In this document: positions 11,885-23,135 of the stretch, in pieces
Numbering within the stretch: position 1 is the stretch's first letter
Layout of the letters: each line of letters begins with the position of its first letter
Assembly (NCBI GenBank): GCA_024734495.1
Contig: JALMQS010000816.1
Location: forward strand, 5,233,171 to 5,297,170
Length of the DNA: 64,000 nt
Direction: 5' to 3'
From: Forficula auricularia
Taxonomy: Eukaryota > Arthropoda > Insecta > Dermaptera > Forficulidae
Position numbers and translations under genes: made by a program
The notes under the pieces: model-generated
The model's input: only the letters and a program-made list of their open reading frames with translations
Databases searched by the model: none
Told to the model about the DNA's origin: nothing

Positions 11885-12130
11885 ATAATTCATGGAGACA
11901 ATAAAAAAGTGTATCTTCTGCTTGAAAATAAATTTCTAAATTTATTTATAACGAGACTATAGTTTACTAGAATTTCACACATTAATTCCTATGAATCAAA
12001 TACAAAGCCCTCGAAACTAGTCTCGTTTAAAATAAATTAAAAAATTTATTTTCCAGCAGAAGACACACTCTTTTATTGACTCCTTTAATTTATAAAAATT
12101 CTTCTACTCTCGACAAAAATAAATATTCAA
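11885..12130. mobile_element. Foldback repeat, hammerhead-like family 2, degenerate copy
   Basis: The left arm GGAGACAATAAAAAAGTGTA ... TTTATAACGAGACTATAG and the right arm TAGTCTCGTTTAAAATAAA ... CAGAAGACACACTC are inverted copies. The right arm continues into TTCTTCTACTCTCGACAAAA, as at 20.9, 56.4 and 57.5 kb. The CTGATGA half of the motif is missing; CTCGAAACTAGTC remains near 12010. Confidence 0.55.
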
Positions 12131-12192
12131 TCTAACATAATTCAGTAATGTAGTTGTTGAAGCTTTTATTTTTGTGATTAATTTTATTAAGA

Positions 12193-12548
12193 GTTGAAAT
12201 TTTAGTAAAATCACAGATAATTATAATTATTTATTGAACACGAATAAATAATACAATAAATTAAGACGTTTCGATCGATTATTCTGTGATCGTTCTCAAA
12301 GAGGGTGTCCCAAAAAATATATTTTTTTTTTCTTTAACGCAAGACCCCTTAATTTTTTTGTTGGATGTCAAAACAATTGTGAATGAAATTTTGTGCACTT
12401 CTAACCACGGCAACCCTAGACGACTTGCAGCGTAACATGTCAGTACATTGAGCACCCACTCCGAATTTAGGTTATTATATTGTATTATTTATTCGTGTTC
12501 AATAAATAATTATAATTTATTATGTGTGATTTTACTAAAATTTCAACT
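12193..12548. mobile_element. Probable TIR element, arms about 75 bp
   Basis: AGTTGAAATTTTAGTAAAAT near 12195 is followed by ATTTATTGAACACGAATAAA. Both recur in reverse complement around 12480-12550. The non-palindromic centre (12270-12470) encodes nothing recognisable. Confidence 0.55.
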
Positions 12549-12654
12549 TTATTCTAACATAATTCTTAGTTTTTATTAGGAATTTATTTTTTGAATGTAT
12601 CTATAAGTGAGGTGCGGTCCATGGATGCTGTGGATGCGGCGCATCCCTAAAATT

Positions 12655-13165
12655 TCAAACATTTAGAGTATTTTCATAAATATATAAGGATCAAGAGGAT
12701 CTTTAAATTTTCAAATTATTATCCGTTATTTCAAATATTTCTATAAAAAAACATTTTTTTTTTATCATGAAAAAGATATTCGTTCTCGAAATGAAATAAA
12801 ATTGTTGCATAGTTTCAAGGGGCAATTAAAATGAATGATTTTTCCGAAAAGGGTGCCGACAGAAGGTTCCTGCCTGGTATATTTTCCAGTTCAAGCGTCT
12901 CAAAGACAAGTCGAAACGAGTTTTAGTCGAATAAAAATTGTTCTCACTGAGGAACTATTAAAATAGTAATAATACAAAAAAGGAATAAATAAAGATGATT
13001 CGAGAATTTCTGGACTAATCCATTTCTAAGATCTCTCAATATAATAAGATCGGAACTAAGAGTGCTATAGACAAGTCATAGCTTGCTTTTAGCAATAGAA
13101 TTAGGAGAAATTTAAGATTTTCTTATAGGACAGGCTGATTCATTGTGGAAGATGGTCGATTTCCA
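12655..13165 (+). repeat. Dispersed 510-bp repeat R3, copy 1 (empty site)
   Basis: The sequence from GAGTATTTTCATAAATATAT to the AGGCTGATTC block near 13130 is repeated at 21895-23135. The second copy is split by an AACCGACTTC element, so this copy shows the uninterrupted state. No protein frame is preserved in both copies. Confidence 0.7.
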
Positions 13166-13214
13166 ACTCAAGTTATTAGTCCGATTGAAATAAAGGAAGG
13201 GGGTGTAAATTAGT

Positions 13215-13500
13215 CATGTCGCAAAATAAAAATTTTGATCGTTCATATCGCTAAGTCGCTGAGCCTTGAAATTCGAAACCTAAGCTATCTAGAGGCTACA
13301 AGAAGTACCGCAAGATTTTGGCTAAAATAGAAGTACCGGAAGTTGATGTTTACATACGTAAGAATGTACCCCCCTTCGTTTCGCAACCATATATCTCAGA
13401 GCTACGAAATTCGAAACTTAAGCTCGATATAGGCTAGAAGGGGTACAGCAAGTTTATACTTGAAATCGGACCACCGGAAGTTGACATTTACATTAAAGAT
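13215..13500. repeat. Two diverged tandem units, shared with 18.34-18.54 kb
   Basis: Two units carry GAAATTCGAAACCTAAGCT or a close variant (near 13268 and 13408), each followed by AGTACCGCAAG/GGTACAGCAAG-like and GGAAGTTGA phrases. A third unit with CCCCTGCGTTTCGCAACAA and GAAATTCGAAACTTAAGC is near 18455-18510. Non-coding. Confidence 0.6.
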
Positions 13501-15127
13501 TTTTAGTTTTTTGATTTTCTCAAAAACTGCACTAACGATTTTTTTTTTTTTAAATTGGTGTACTTTTCAAGTGTCATGAGTTATTAAACTATTTAGAGGC
13601 AAAAAGTTACCGAACATCGCTCGGTGCTCCAGGCACTTATACCTATATATATATGTATATTTATTTGCATCAAGCAGAGGACAACCCCTTTGATTTCTCT
13701 TTATAAATCGAAGTTGTTGAAAAGCTCTATAAGTTTCCATTTCCCTGTCAATAGAGATAGATTAAAATCTATTAGAAAAAAATCTATCAATTTTACTATT
13801 ATTAAATGAGTGAATGATGCGGCCTTTTAGAATTAATAATATTGAAAAATATTTAATGACATGACATCTTTCGACTTGACTTTTCGACACTTAAAGTCAT
13901 GCATTTCACTTTCTCCTGACATTCTCTCTCTTATCATTGAACAGTGTTTATATCAAAACATTTGTTCTTTAAAAAAAAAGCAAGTAAATGCAAATGCTAT
14001 CTACAATTAAATTCTTCATTTCTAAAGAAATTGGATAACTTATATAATTGCATTCTCTTCCTTGACAAAATAGGCTAAACAGAGATTGTCTAGACGATTC
14101 GTTTAAATCCTTGCATTCAAAGGTAAATACATTTCATTCATTCCATTAGTGATTAGAGTACACTATCAGCTTGTTGAGGAAAACTTTCTATATGTTATCA
14201 TTCAACTGAAGACCAGTTCATGTTGGATTTGGGAGGCACACCCTTCTGCATGACTTTCCATGAATTTAAAATTGAACCCAAACGTAACAAGTTAACCGAT
14301 TACAAAGAATCGAAATCGGCCGAATTCCAGTACTTTCTTTAGAGATAATTAAAATAAAACCTCCATACAGTGAATCAACTTTTACTTATTGAAAAGTTAA
14401 TTCATATTGTGATGTAGATTAAAATAACATCTTTCATTTGAATATATCGCTTTGAACTTTTCATTAGCTTACCTGTTTTTATTGAGTTAAATAATTTATG
14501 AGCAATATCAATTTTAAACTGGCATACTTTTCGGATTTAGAACGTGTGCGTATTTTCTATTAATTATTTTTTTGCTATTCTATTAAAATTTACATCATAG
14601 TTATCTTCATTTTTGTAATATGAACATTTTTTTCTGTATGTTTTCCAGTTCTCTATTTCACAAATCAGGAAATTTAACGTCCTTGACATGTTGCAAGCAC
14701 CAGTTCTTATATTATTACAGGTCAGTTAAGCAGCAAAGCATTGTTAGTTATTAGATAGGTGACCAACCGAGACGCTGTCTACTATTGATAAATATTTAAT
14801 TATTTATTTATAGCCTTTTTAGTTTCTACATATTTACATATTGACAAATTATATATTTACAGTTTACATAGTATTTACGAGGAAACCAGGCTCCTAAGGG
14901 CATAAGCTTTTCCCGAATTCCCACGGTATCTTCGGTCTAGTGACACGATGACATTTACTTAGAAAAAACGCATGAAAAAATGGACTTGGCTTGTCCCGAA
15001 TCGAGTCTCCAAAATTTTGTATTATGACTTCAATTTTCCGTTGTTCCGCCCGCCATTTGTGTGAGTGATTTTGTTTTGTAATTTTTTACTCTTTTTCTTA
15101 TAATCAAAAGACGAGGAATTTTAGATA
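13501..15127. other. AT-rich sequence; PLE-like fragment and possible LINE tail
   Basis: Around 13665-13700 a GCATCAAGCAGAGGACAACC fragment matches the repeat at 56.3 kb. A LINE-like 3' tail with TTTATTTAT-rich sequence lies near 14790-14900. Otherwise no gene or repeat border is seen. Confidence 0.3.
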
Positions 15128-15343
15128 GTGTTGTTTGTTCTGAAATTCTCCATTATATCAATTTTAAAGTGCCTCAGTATTACAGTCGCTTTGTCGAATC
15201 ATTTTTTCTCCCCATATGTACTACTAATTACTCAAGGACTGAATAGAGTGATGCTTGAGGAAAACTCCTCACAGTTGGACTTCTTTTCATGTCGTGTGAG
15301 GGATATCAAAAGATATTGCTCACACATGCGATTAAAAGTCTAA
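15128..15343 (+). CDS. Unrecognised 71-aa ORF
   Basis: An ATG-started frame of 71 codons with a hydrophobic N-terminal half (LFVLKFSIISILKCLSITVA) that could be a membrane segment or signal anchor. No family is recognised, there is no clear promoter or splice context, and composition equals that of the flanks. It lies just before a LINE fragment. It may be chance or an old transposon piece. Confidence 0.12.
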   Translation: MLFVLKFSIISILKCLSITVALSNHFFSPYVLLITQGLNRVMLEENSSQLDFFSCRVRDIKRYCSHMRLKV

Positions 15344-15539
15344 TAAACTAAAGTCTAGGGAAAGTGAATGGTTGTTGAGATTTTGTGGGATGTAGGTATT
15401 GATTATGTGGTGCTATGTAGTGTATTTGATATATTTATATGGTTGTGTCTTGAGGTTGTATGAATATTGATTTTATATATTATTTATTGTATAAAAGTGT
15501 AAATTGTAATTGGGATAATTCCCGTGTATTAAATAAAAT

Positions 15540-16170
15540 AAAATAAAAGTGGATCTAGGTTTTACTAAGATGCTATTGAAGACATATGTAGGAGCATAGT
15601 CATGTATGGATGTGAAACCTGGACGATTGGAAAAGCGGAGTGGAAGAGATTGGAGGCTTTCGAAATGTGGTGTTACAGACTAATAATGAATGTCAAATGG
15701 TTGGATAAAATTACAAATGAAGAAGTTCTTGAAAGAATCGAAGAAAGAAGAACTTTGTGAAAGAGTTTGAAGAGGTCAGATGATGGGGCACACATTGAGA
15801 CACGGGGATTGCTTACGTTTCGACCCACTTATCAATCGTGGGCTTTTGTGGGCTTTTCCGGGCGGAAACAATAATGTCATGAATGACGTTTTCGCCTCAG
15901 CCACAACGCCCGCGATCATCAAACGGAATGCATTTTGGGTCGGGGCGTTCGCGACCGGTCGTTGGGGGCTATAAGTGGAACGCACGCACCCTTAGGGATA
16001 TTTTGGAGGGGGAGGTGGGAAAGAAAAGGGTTGGCCCAGATTAGAATATTTCGACCAAATAATTGCGGATGGGATGCGAGGCATTTAGAGAGGTCAAACA
16101 GCTGGCACGGGACAGAGCCGTGTGGAGACGGGTGGTTTTGTCAAACCAGTCTTAGAACTGTGACTCAATG
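15540..16170 (+). pseudogene. LINE reverse-transcriptase C-terminal fragment, interrupted
   Basis: From about 15590 the plus strand reads VMYGCETWTIGKAEWKRLEA, then FEMWCYRLIMNVKWLDK and NEEVLERIEERRTL, up to GHTLRHG near 15800. This is the conserved C-terminal part of a non-LTR retrotransposon polymerase of the endonuclease-reverse transcriptase type found in many invertebrates. The tail (KGWPRLEYFDQIIAD) resumes at about 16010 after a roughly 180-bp foreign segment. Frameshifts and stops make it a dead, 5'-truncated copy. It is preceded by an (AATAA)n tail at 15531-15545, perhaps of another LINE. The RT catalytic domain is absent. The clade is uncertain. Confidence 0.8.
15815..15995. mobile_element. 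GC-rich insert inside the LINE fragment
   Basis: The LINE frame breaks between GHTLRHG and the RLEYFDQIIAD tail. The intervening DNA is more GC-rich, and weak inverted repeats CCACTTAT (near 15826) and ATAAGTGG (near 15969) lie near its borders. It may be a small non-autonomous DNA transposon. No target duplication is clear. Confidence 0.4.
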
Positions 16171-16171
16171 A

Positions 16172-17334
16172 TAATGATTACTAATTCATTTAATTACACC
16201 AGTATCTCTAAATAGGCTTCAAGTCAATTTAAAAATTTAATGATTATTTAAATTAGTTTTAATTAATTAATTTTCCGTCTTCTCCTCACCTGAATGTGTA
16301 AATTTTTGAAAATATATTTTTCACTTTTCATATTTGACAAACTTATTCAGCAATAAAGTAAACATTAATTGAATTCTATAAATAGATACCTCTCATCCAA
16401 GAATCATGAATTATATGATAAATTTATCGAAATAATGTAATTTACTTTAATACTAGCTTAGCAAATTGTACGGATACAATTTTTAAGATTAATAAGGCCA
16501 TCATTTTAAATCGCGATGCCTATCTTTATGAAAATTTCCTCTCAAAGAAACATGATTATACCATTCATTTATTTTATAAAACAATTTAACAATCTCCATC
16601 CATTGATGCAACTCAAGTTAATATCTAAAAGGGTATTCTCCTTTAGAAATTATATTTCACGTCATGTGACTTATTTTAGTCCAAAAGGAAATGATTACTT
16701 CCTCAGTATACTCAGCAATTTGTTCGAAATTATTGAAGCAATGAGATTTTTATTTTGTAAAGAATTGGTAAATTAGCTAAGCTCCAACTTGTGTACCGAA
16801 TGAGGAAGAAATTATGCAGGGGGTCGAGAGTTCATGACCTCTTCAAAGCATTAATTACCCTCTCTAGAATCTAATCTGATCGGTGAACGCTGTTTCCCAG
16901 CCAAGACCTCTTCTCGATAAGTTCACAAACAAATATATATGTTACTTGATCCCACAGACAAACCGTACTGATAATCCCCTTCCAAAATCTCGAGTTGTTA
17001 CGAACTTTGAATATGAAAGTCAAATGAAATTATTTTAATAAAAGATAATTCACTACCCAATCACAAATTTCCCTTCATGTAATCAAATTATTAGTTTCTA
17101 TAAGGAATATTAATTAAATATTTAAGTCGTTTTGAAAATTTTCTGGATAATAAACGAAGACTGCAATTTCTTTTGGCAAATTTTAAAATGTCAATTATAA
17201 TTTAAAAGAAGGGACACATTCTGTTTGTAACCATAATAGAACTTTTTTTACATTTCTATGCGCAGTTTGGGAAATTATTGTAATCGTACAGAAAAATTAG
17301 CGTTTTCTTAGCTTTTTCTGACTATCTCAAAAAC
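16172..17334. other. AT-rich sequence, no gene seen
   Basis: An 86-aa plus frame (16516-16776) is low-complexity and unrecognised. A slightly GC-richer, non-repeated stretch at 16800-16930 has no recognised product. Confidence 0.3.
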
Positions 17335-17739
17335 AATTCAAATTACGTGGATATTGATGAGGCAGTCCAAAAAAAAAAAAGAAGAAGATAATTTACACTA
17401 TCTTTTGGGAGGGGAATGCCGCATTGGATTTCCTTCACTGACTTTTCAAAGTGAGTAGAATATTATTGATTAAAAAATTGTATTCCATATAATTATATAT
17501 TAATTGTATTTATATAAAAAAATAATTTGTAATGATCTTGATTGTAATGATGGCCAAATCCCATTTTAATTAATTACAGACCCTGAAGAAGGAGGGAATA
17601 GCCTCCGAAACGTCGGTTTTATGAATAAAAAGATAGTGTAAATTATCTTCTTCTTTTTTTTTGGACTGCCTCATCAATATCCACTTAATTCACTTATCAG
17701 TCCGTCTCCAAAAATTACTCCAATCTTAATTCAAATTAC
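17335..17739 (+). mobile_element. Foldback retroelement with hammerhead-like motif, copy 3
   Basis: Perfect 12-bp duplications AATTCAAATTAC are at 17335-17346 and 17728-17739; the element is 17347-17727. The arms are GTGGATATTGATGAGGCAGT (17347 on) and its complement ending at 17684, including a matching GAAGAAGATAATTTACACTA block. Between the arms are CTGAAGA (17583), the GGAGG/CCTCC hairpin and GAAACGTC (17608-17614). The bases next to the motif (AGACC before, GGTTT after) can pair, as helix I of a hammerhead would. A tail of about 43 nt follows the right arm. No protein. Confidence 0.75.
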
Positions 17740-18299
17740 TTTTATTAAAAACAAAAGTACTTAAGTATTTGCAAATAGCTGAGTGGATTTGTGCGTGATC
17801 AAAATTTTTGTGATCCCTACTTCAAAAACCAATAAAAGTATATCATGTATTTTGCTATTTTATATTAAGGCTTAACAATGATTAGGTTTTGGTCTCATAT
17901 CAGACACATTATTTTCATTCTTGATAGTTCTTAATTTTTTAATAATAATAATAAATTTATTGAACCAATTGTATTAGATGAAATAAAGTTTACATTGAAT
18001 TTGAGGCTTTGGCTTCGGAGATTACTTCCCCACTATCGAATGTCCTTTATCTTTTTGAGCTTGCGAAATCTTTTTAGTCCTTGTTTTTAATAAGAGGAAA
18101 AAATTAATAAAATATTTAAAAAACCTCTTTGCCATCTCGATCTCTCATGATCTCCAATATATGAATGCATCAATCAGCAAAATTTCCAAAAGTATCTTCT
18201 TAATTTCTACTTTCACATTTATATTCATAGATTATAATGTGGTAGTATTTAGATGGCTTGTCTGGATCGTGACTCTTTGAGTGTATCTCAGAGATGAAA

Positions 18300-18580
18300 A
18301 AAGTTAATTTCATTTTGTAACTTCTAGGTGGAAGAAATCGATGCCCTTAGTAGTTTGAAATCGAATTTAGGACATAAAACCGGAAATTGTCGTCCCCAGA
18401 GGAAAAAAAAGGGGCCAAAAATCCATTGGTCAGTACGTATGTGCCCCCTCCCCCCTGCGTTTCGCAACAATAAGTCTCAGAACTACGAAATTCGAAACTT
18501 AAGCTCGATATATGCTAAAGGGAGTACTACTTATCACAATAGCACGTACAATACAGTAATCCGAACATTCCAATAATCCG
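18300..18580 (+). repeat. Third copy of the 13.2-13.5 kb repeat unit
   Basis: CCCCTGCGTTTCGCAACAA and GAAATTCGAAACTTAAGC match the second unit near 13375-13430. The 82-aa frame across it (18328-18576) is therefore repeat-derived. Confidence 0.5.
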
Positions 18581-18639
18581 GAACACCCTAGTTTTTAATA
18601 GTGCCGGATTAGTGAGACTCTACTTTATTAACTCTACGG

Positions 18640-19330
18640 CAAATCTTGTTATGAACAAAATTATAGGGGCTAGCAAGAGAGCCGCCGAAAGCGGGCCTCA
18701 CAGCTAGTATAATATAAAATAAAAATAGCAATAAGGGCAGTTGTTGAGTGAAGTCATGTGGTGGGTGCAGTTAATATTTTTCGTTTATGCCTAACTGCGT
18801 AATGGCAAGTATTCATCTTGTCCTATTTCAGTTCGTGAATTTTATTTGAATCCTGCCATCGTTTAAAACCACCAATTTATATTGGACAATCTTTATTGCA
18901 ATTAGAAGCTTGGTAGCAGCAGGCAAGTTTGTCGTTCTCGTTACGAGAGATTTTTCGTTCGAATCCTGACTTGAGCACCTACACGATCTGCCATAAAGCA
19001 CAGGAACAGAGTACGACGCCGGTAACGAGAGGGCCGCCAATTGGACTTGAGCAAAGTCAACTTGTAGTAAACGAGTGGATAATTTCGTAATGGGCCCCTA
19101 ACTATGTGGCATTAGTGCAGTTTGTGTTTGGTTCGAGTTTAAAGTTAAGCGTGGTGGCCACCCACGAGCCTAAGCACCATGTCGCAGCCGTCGACCACGC
19201 TGCTACCTTCACTCCTCCACCGACTCTCGTTCGTTACACATCCACCATTTATCTCTTCCCCGTCCAATTTATACTATTCTCCTATCTGATGATCATTTCA
19301 ACTGGGAACAAGCCATCGCATTAAGTTCTC
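18640..19330. other. GC-richer, apparently low-copy region
   Basis: This 0.7-kb stretch is GC-richer than its flanks, has CpG-containing phrases and no copy elsewhere in the window. Frames of 70 aa (minus, 18828-19040) and 72 aa (plus, 19106-19324) are unrecognised. It could hold a promoter or non-coding exon of a host gene; nothing firmer can be said. Confidence 0.25.
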
Positions 19331-19661
19331 GTACAAATTATCGATAAATAATGGCTTTCTTATGTTCGTAACTAGATCACCTCGAAGGACCTCAAACCGT
19401 CACACGACGAACACCGGAGAAGCAATTTAGATAAATTTCTAGTCATGACAACTCCTCGATAAAGTTACACTAATTTAATAGTTGTCTCGATATTGATGCC
19501 TGATCGACTAGTCCTAATAAAAACTGCTATTGATATCAGCTTTAAAGAACCGGAACAGAAACTATAATAAACAATAAAGACGAATTTTGAATAAAATTCA
19601 ACGTAAGGTTTTAGAACATATTTATTTTAGAATCTTTTATTGTTTAAATGAAATTTTATAT

Positions 19662-20352
19662 ACAGGGTGAAGCATAAAGATCTGCCACATTTTGAAGAAG
19701 TATAAAAAATGAAAAAATTTAACTAGAAAAAAACTGAATATATTTTTGAAAAGAACATAAAATAATAATTATTTTTAAGTGTTTTAAACATTATATCAGA
19801 CGAAAAAAAGGGTGGGGGTCAAAAATGAAAATTATAGCCCTTTCGACCAAACTCATCCAAATGTTGTATATATATTCTGTGGACTCCCAGAAGGCTAGAA
19901 ATACATAAACTAACCACTCAAAATGTGGGGGAGGGGGCCATAAAATGAAAATTCTAGCACTTTCGACCAAACTATGTATACAAAATTATTTAGTTTTTGC
20001 ATTTCTAGCCTTCTGGGTGTCCACAGAATATGTATACAAAATTTGGTTGAGTTTGGTCAAAAGGGCAAGAATTTTCATTTTTGACCCTCCCCACATTTTG
20101 GGTTGTTAGTTTTTGTATTTCTAACCTTTTGGGAGTCCACAGAATATGTATTCAAAATTTGGTCGAGTTTGGTCGAAAGGACTGAAATTTTCATTTTTAA
20201 CCTCCCCCTTTTTTTTGTCTGATGTTTATAACACATAAAAAAAAATATATATTTTTTGTTCTTTTCAAAAATAAATTCAGTTTTTTTCTAGTTAAATTTT
20301 TTCATTTTTATACCTCTTCAAACTGTGGTAGATCTTTATGCCCCACATCCTC
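19662..20352. mobile_element. TIR element with 80-bp ends and internal 120-bp tandem repeats
   Basis: Left end CAGGGTGAAGCATAAAGATC ... TTTAACTAGAAAAAAACTGA; the right end is the near-complement, finishing GATCTTTATGCCCCACATCC. Both ends sit next to TA. Inside (19800-20215) three or four diverged units alternate orientation and share TTTGGTCGAGTTTGGTC and TTTCATTTTTGACC phrases, related to the tandem unit inside module A (51.9-52.1 kb). No transposase. Confidence 0.65.
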
Positions 20353-20689
20353 TATTTTACATATGTGTGAGCTTTTAAAATTTGTTTCTACAAAATTGTA
20401 AATGGTTTCTATCTAATACGTTAATGAAAATAGGACTTAAGAAGGGAGTGAGTCACCCTATTTTTAAATTTTGTATTATAAAATGTTTCTCATACCCATT
20501 AATGTAATATTTCTTAATTTATAAATATGTACAATATAATTAATATACATAACTTAAAACGGTGTAAAAAACATGTGATATAATTTGTAGTGTCACATTT
20601 TTAAGAGGATAAAAATAATTTGTCATTATAGCAGGGGTCCCCACAGGGGGGGAGGGAGTTAAGGTGCAGAGTGCGTCATTGAATTAAAA

Positions 20690-20950
20690 TTTTTTTTGGA
20701 AAATACTTTTTAATATTAGATTAGTAGAAAACATTTAATTGAATTTTCTATAAATATATTTATTGAAGGAACAATAAGATTTGACCTCTTCATCATTCAA
20801 TTGTAATAGACTGATGAAGAGCGCAAAGCTCTCGAAATTATAGTCTCGTTATAAATAAATTAAAAATTTATAATTCCAGCAGAAGACACCCTCTTGTATT
20901 TGTCTCCTTCAATTTATAAAAATTCTGCTACTCTCGGCAAAAAACTTTCA
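20690..20950 (+). mobile_element. Hammerhead-like repeat, family 2, fullest copy
   Basis: CTGATGA at 20811-20817 is followed by an AGAGC/GCTCT hairpin, CGAAA (20833-20837) and ATAGTC (to 20845). Downstream come TCGTTATAAATAAATT, CCAGCAGAAGACACCCTC and CTGCTACTCTCGGCAAAA, all shared with 11.9, 56.4 and 57.5 kb. The sequence before the motif (TTTATTGAAGGAACAATAAG) is partly the inverse of sequence after it. This suggests a foldback with a central deletion. Confidence 0.6.
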
Positions 20951-21890
20951 ATTTAAATATATTTATAAAATTTAGATATAAGTTCTATAAAAATTGATGG
21001 TTTCAAAATCTAGCTAACTTTAATGCGGGTAAGACATTCTATCTATGCACTTTTTTGAATCCTTATAATAATAATAATAATTTTTCTGTTCTCTCTCAAG
21101 AGAAATAAAAAGGATAGTTAGGTAAATGCATTACTGAAATGACAAGTATTGAAAAAAAAGGATTATTGAAGATGTAACAATAAAATTAGAATGCACGAAA
21201 ATGAACTCTATAGATTTGAATAAGATTATTTAGAGAGATTATTATGTAGAAGAGGCATCAGGACAAATAAAGAGAATTCAAATCAAAACTGATGAAAGAT
21301 GTGTAAAGAATAATAGAAAACAAAAAGGAAAAGAGACAGGTGCATATTCGGGGAGAGTGAGAAAGAGAAGAGGTTTCTGCTTCCAGTGAAATGTATAATC
21401 ATTTTGACTATACACTTATATATGTTTTCGATTCGATAAGAGACAATTTTAAATTTATTCCAAAATAAAAACCTCTCACCTCATATTATCCATAGATTTA
21501 TAGTTTATCTATATAAAGTTGGAAGATTTTAGCCCGCCCCTTGAAAAATTTCCTGGAAATGCCACTGGGAAGAGAAATGGTTTTCTCCAAACAAGGAACT
21601 ACGTTCAGCATTTTGGAATAATTTTATTATCACATTCACCTACTAAAATAAAAACATTTTGTATAGTAATTTATTTATTTTTGACTTTACCCAATTAAGA
21701 ATATCAAGCAAACAACTTCAAGCGTAACTACTAGTGTGGAGTATTTTTTTTACGATATGTTAAATTCACTAAATGAAAATAACATTAAAATATTGTAATA
21801 CTTGATTTTTAACAAATTAACAAACAAAATTTCGAATTAAATGAACCGACTCACAGTCATTGATTAAATTTATTATATATATTTTTTTCA
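20951..21890. other. AT-rich sequence, no gene seen
   Basis: Short ATT/AAT repeats near 21066 only. No frame or repeat border is recognisable. Confidence 0.3.
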
Positions 21891-21894
21891 AACA

Positions 21895-23135
21895 TTTAGA
21901 GTATTTTCATAAATATATAATGTCGACTTCAAAATGTCAGGAGGATCTTTAGATTTTCAAATTATTATTCATTATTTCAAATATTTCTATAAAAACATTT
22001 TTTTTTTTATTTTTAACAGACTTCAAAAAAGGAGGAGGTTCTCTATTCGACTGATTTTTTTTTGCCTAGTTACCTCATATCTCCGCCAATTGTGAACCGA
22101 TTTTGAAAAAAAAAATTTGCATTGGTTTCAGTCTACTTTCCGATTGGTCCCATTTTTTTTTTCATAGGTATTAGACCTTTTTTGTTAGGTTTGTTCAGGC
22201 CTAACTTCTTTGTTTATCAACCAATTTCGATGATTCTTTTTTTATTGGGAAGGGGTTATCTTAGGGATGGTGCCATATTAATTTGGTCAAGTTCTGATGA
22301 AATGATCACTATGAATAACATCACTAAAAAGAGAAAAATAAAAATAATTTTTATGAAAAAAATAAAAACCGAATTCAAAAAAATTAAATGCAACAAATAA
22401 AATACACTTAAAGGTATAAAATAATTATTATCTTATTTAGTTACAAGTAAACTATGAAATATTAACATGAAATTACTTTTTGAAGAAGGTGCCAAACATA
22501 CCTTTTATGAATCGCACTCGACGGGTCTCACTTAGTACGTCTGGTGGGTACACTCGCTTATAGGTATGGTTTGTTTGGCACCGACTTCAAAAAGTAATTT
22601 CATGTTAATATTTCGTAGATTACTTGTAACTAAATAAGATAATAATTATTTTATACCTTTTAGTGTATTTTATTTGTTGCATTTTTGAAGTCGGCTTTTA
22701 TTTTTTTCTTAAAAATTATGAAAAGTATACCATATTGGTTCTCGAAATGAAATAAAATTGTTGCATAGTTTCTAGGCGAAATTAAAATGAATGATTTTTC
22801 CGAAAAGCGGATGGATAGAAGGTTTGTCCCTGCATGGTATATCTTCCAGTTCAAGCATGTCAAAGACAAGTTCTGACGAGTTTTAGTCGAATAAAAATTG
22901 TTCACGCTAAGGAACTATTAAAATAGAAATAATGTAAAAAAGGACTAAATAAAGATGATTCGATAATTTCTGGACTAATCCATTTCTAAAAACTCCCAAT
23001 ATATAAGATCAGAAATAACTAAGATTGCTATATACAAGTCATAGCTTGGTTATAGCATTAATTAGGACAAATTTAAGATTTTCTTATAGCAGAGGCTGAT
23101 TCTTTGAAGAAGATGGTCGATTTTCATCTCAGGGA
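21895..23135 (+). repeat. Dispersed repeat R3, copy 2, split by an AACCGACTTC element
   Basis: 21895-22010 and about 22735-23135 together match 12655-13165. The interruption is the element described next. Matching the two copies fixes the insertion point within a few bases next to a poly-T run. Confidence 0.7.
22013..22730 (+). mobile_element. AACCGACTTC element, copy 2
   Basis: Unit U (22013-22330) begins TTTTAACAGACTTCAAAAAA and is followed by hairpin H (about 22340-22720), whose arms include TTAACATGAAATTACTTTTT and its complement around CGACGGGTCTCACTTAGTAC. It ends with GAAGTCGGCTTTTATTTTTT. Frames of 92 aa (plus) and 81 aa (minus) over it are repeat-derived. Confidence 0.7.
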
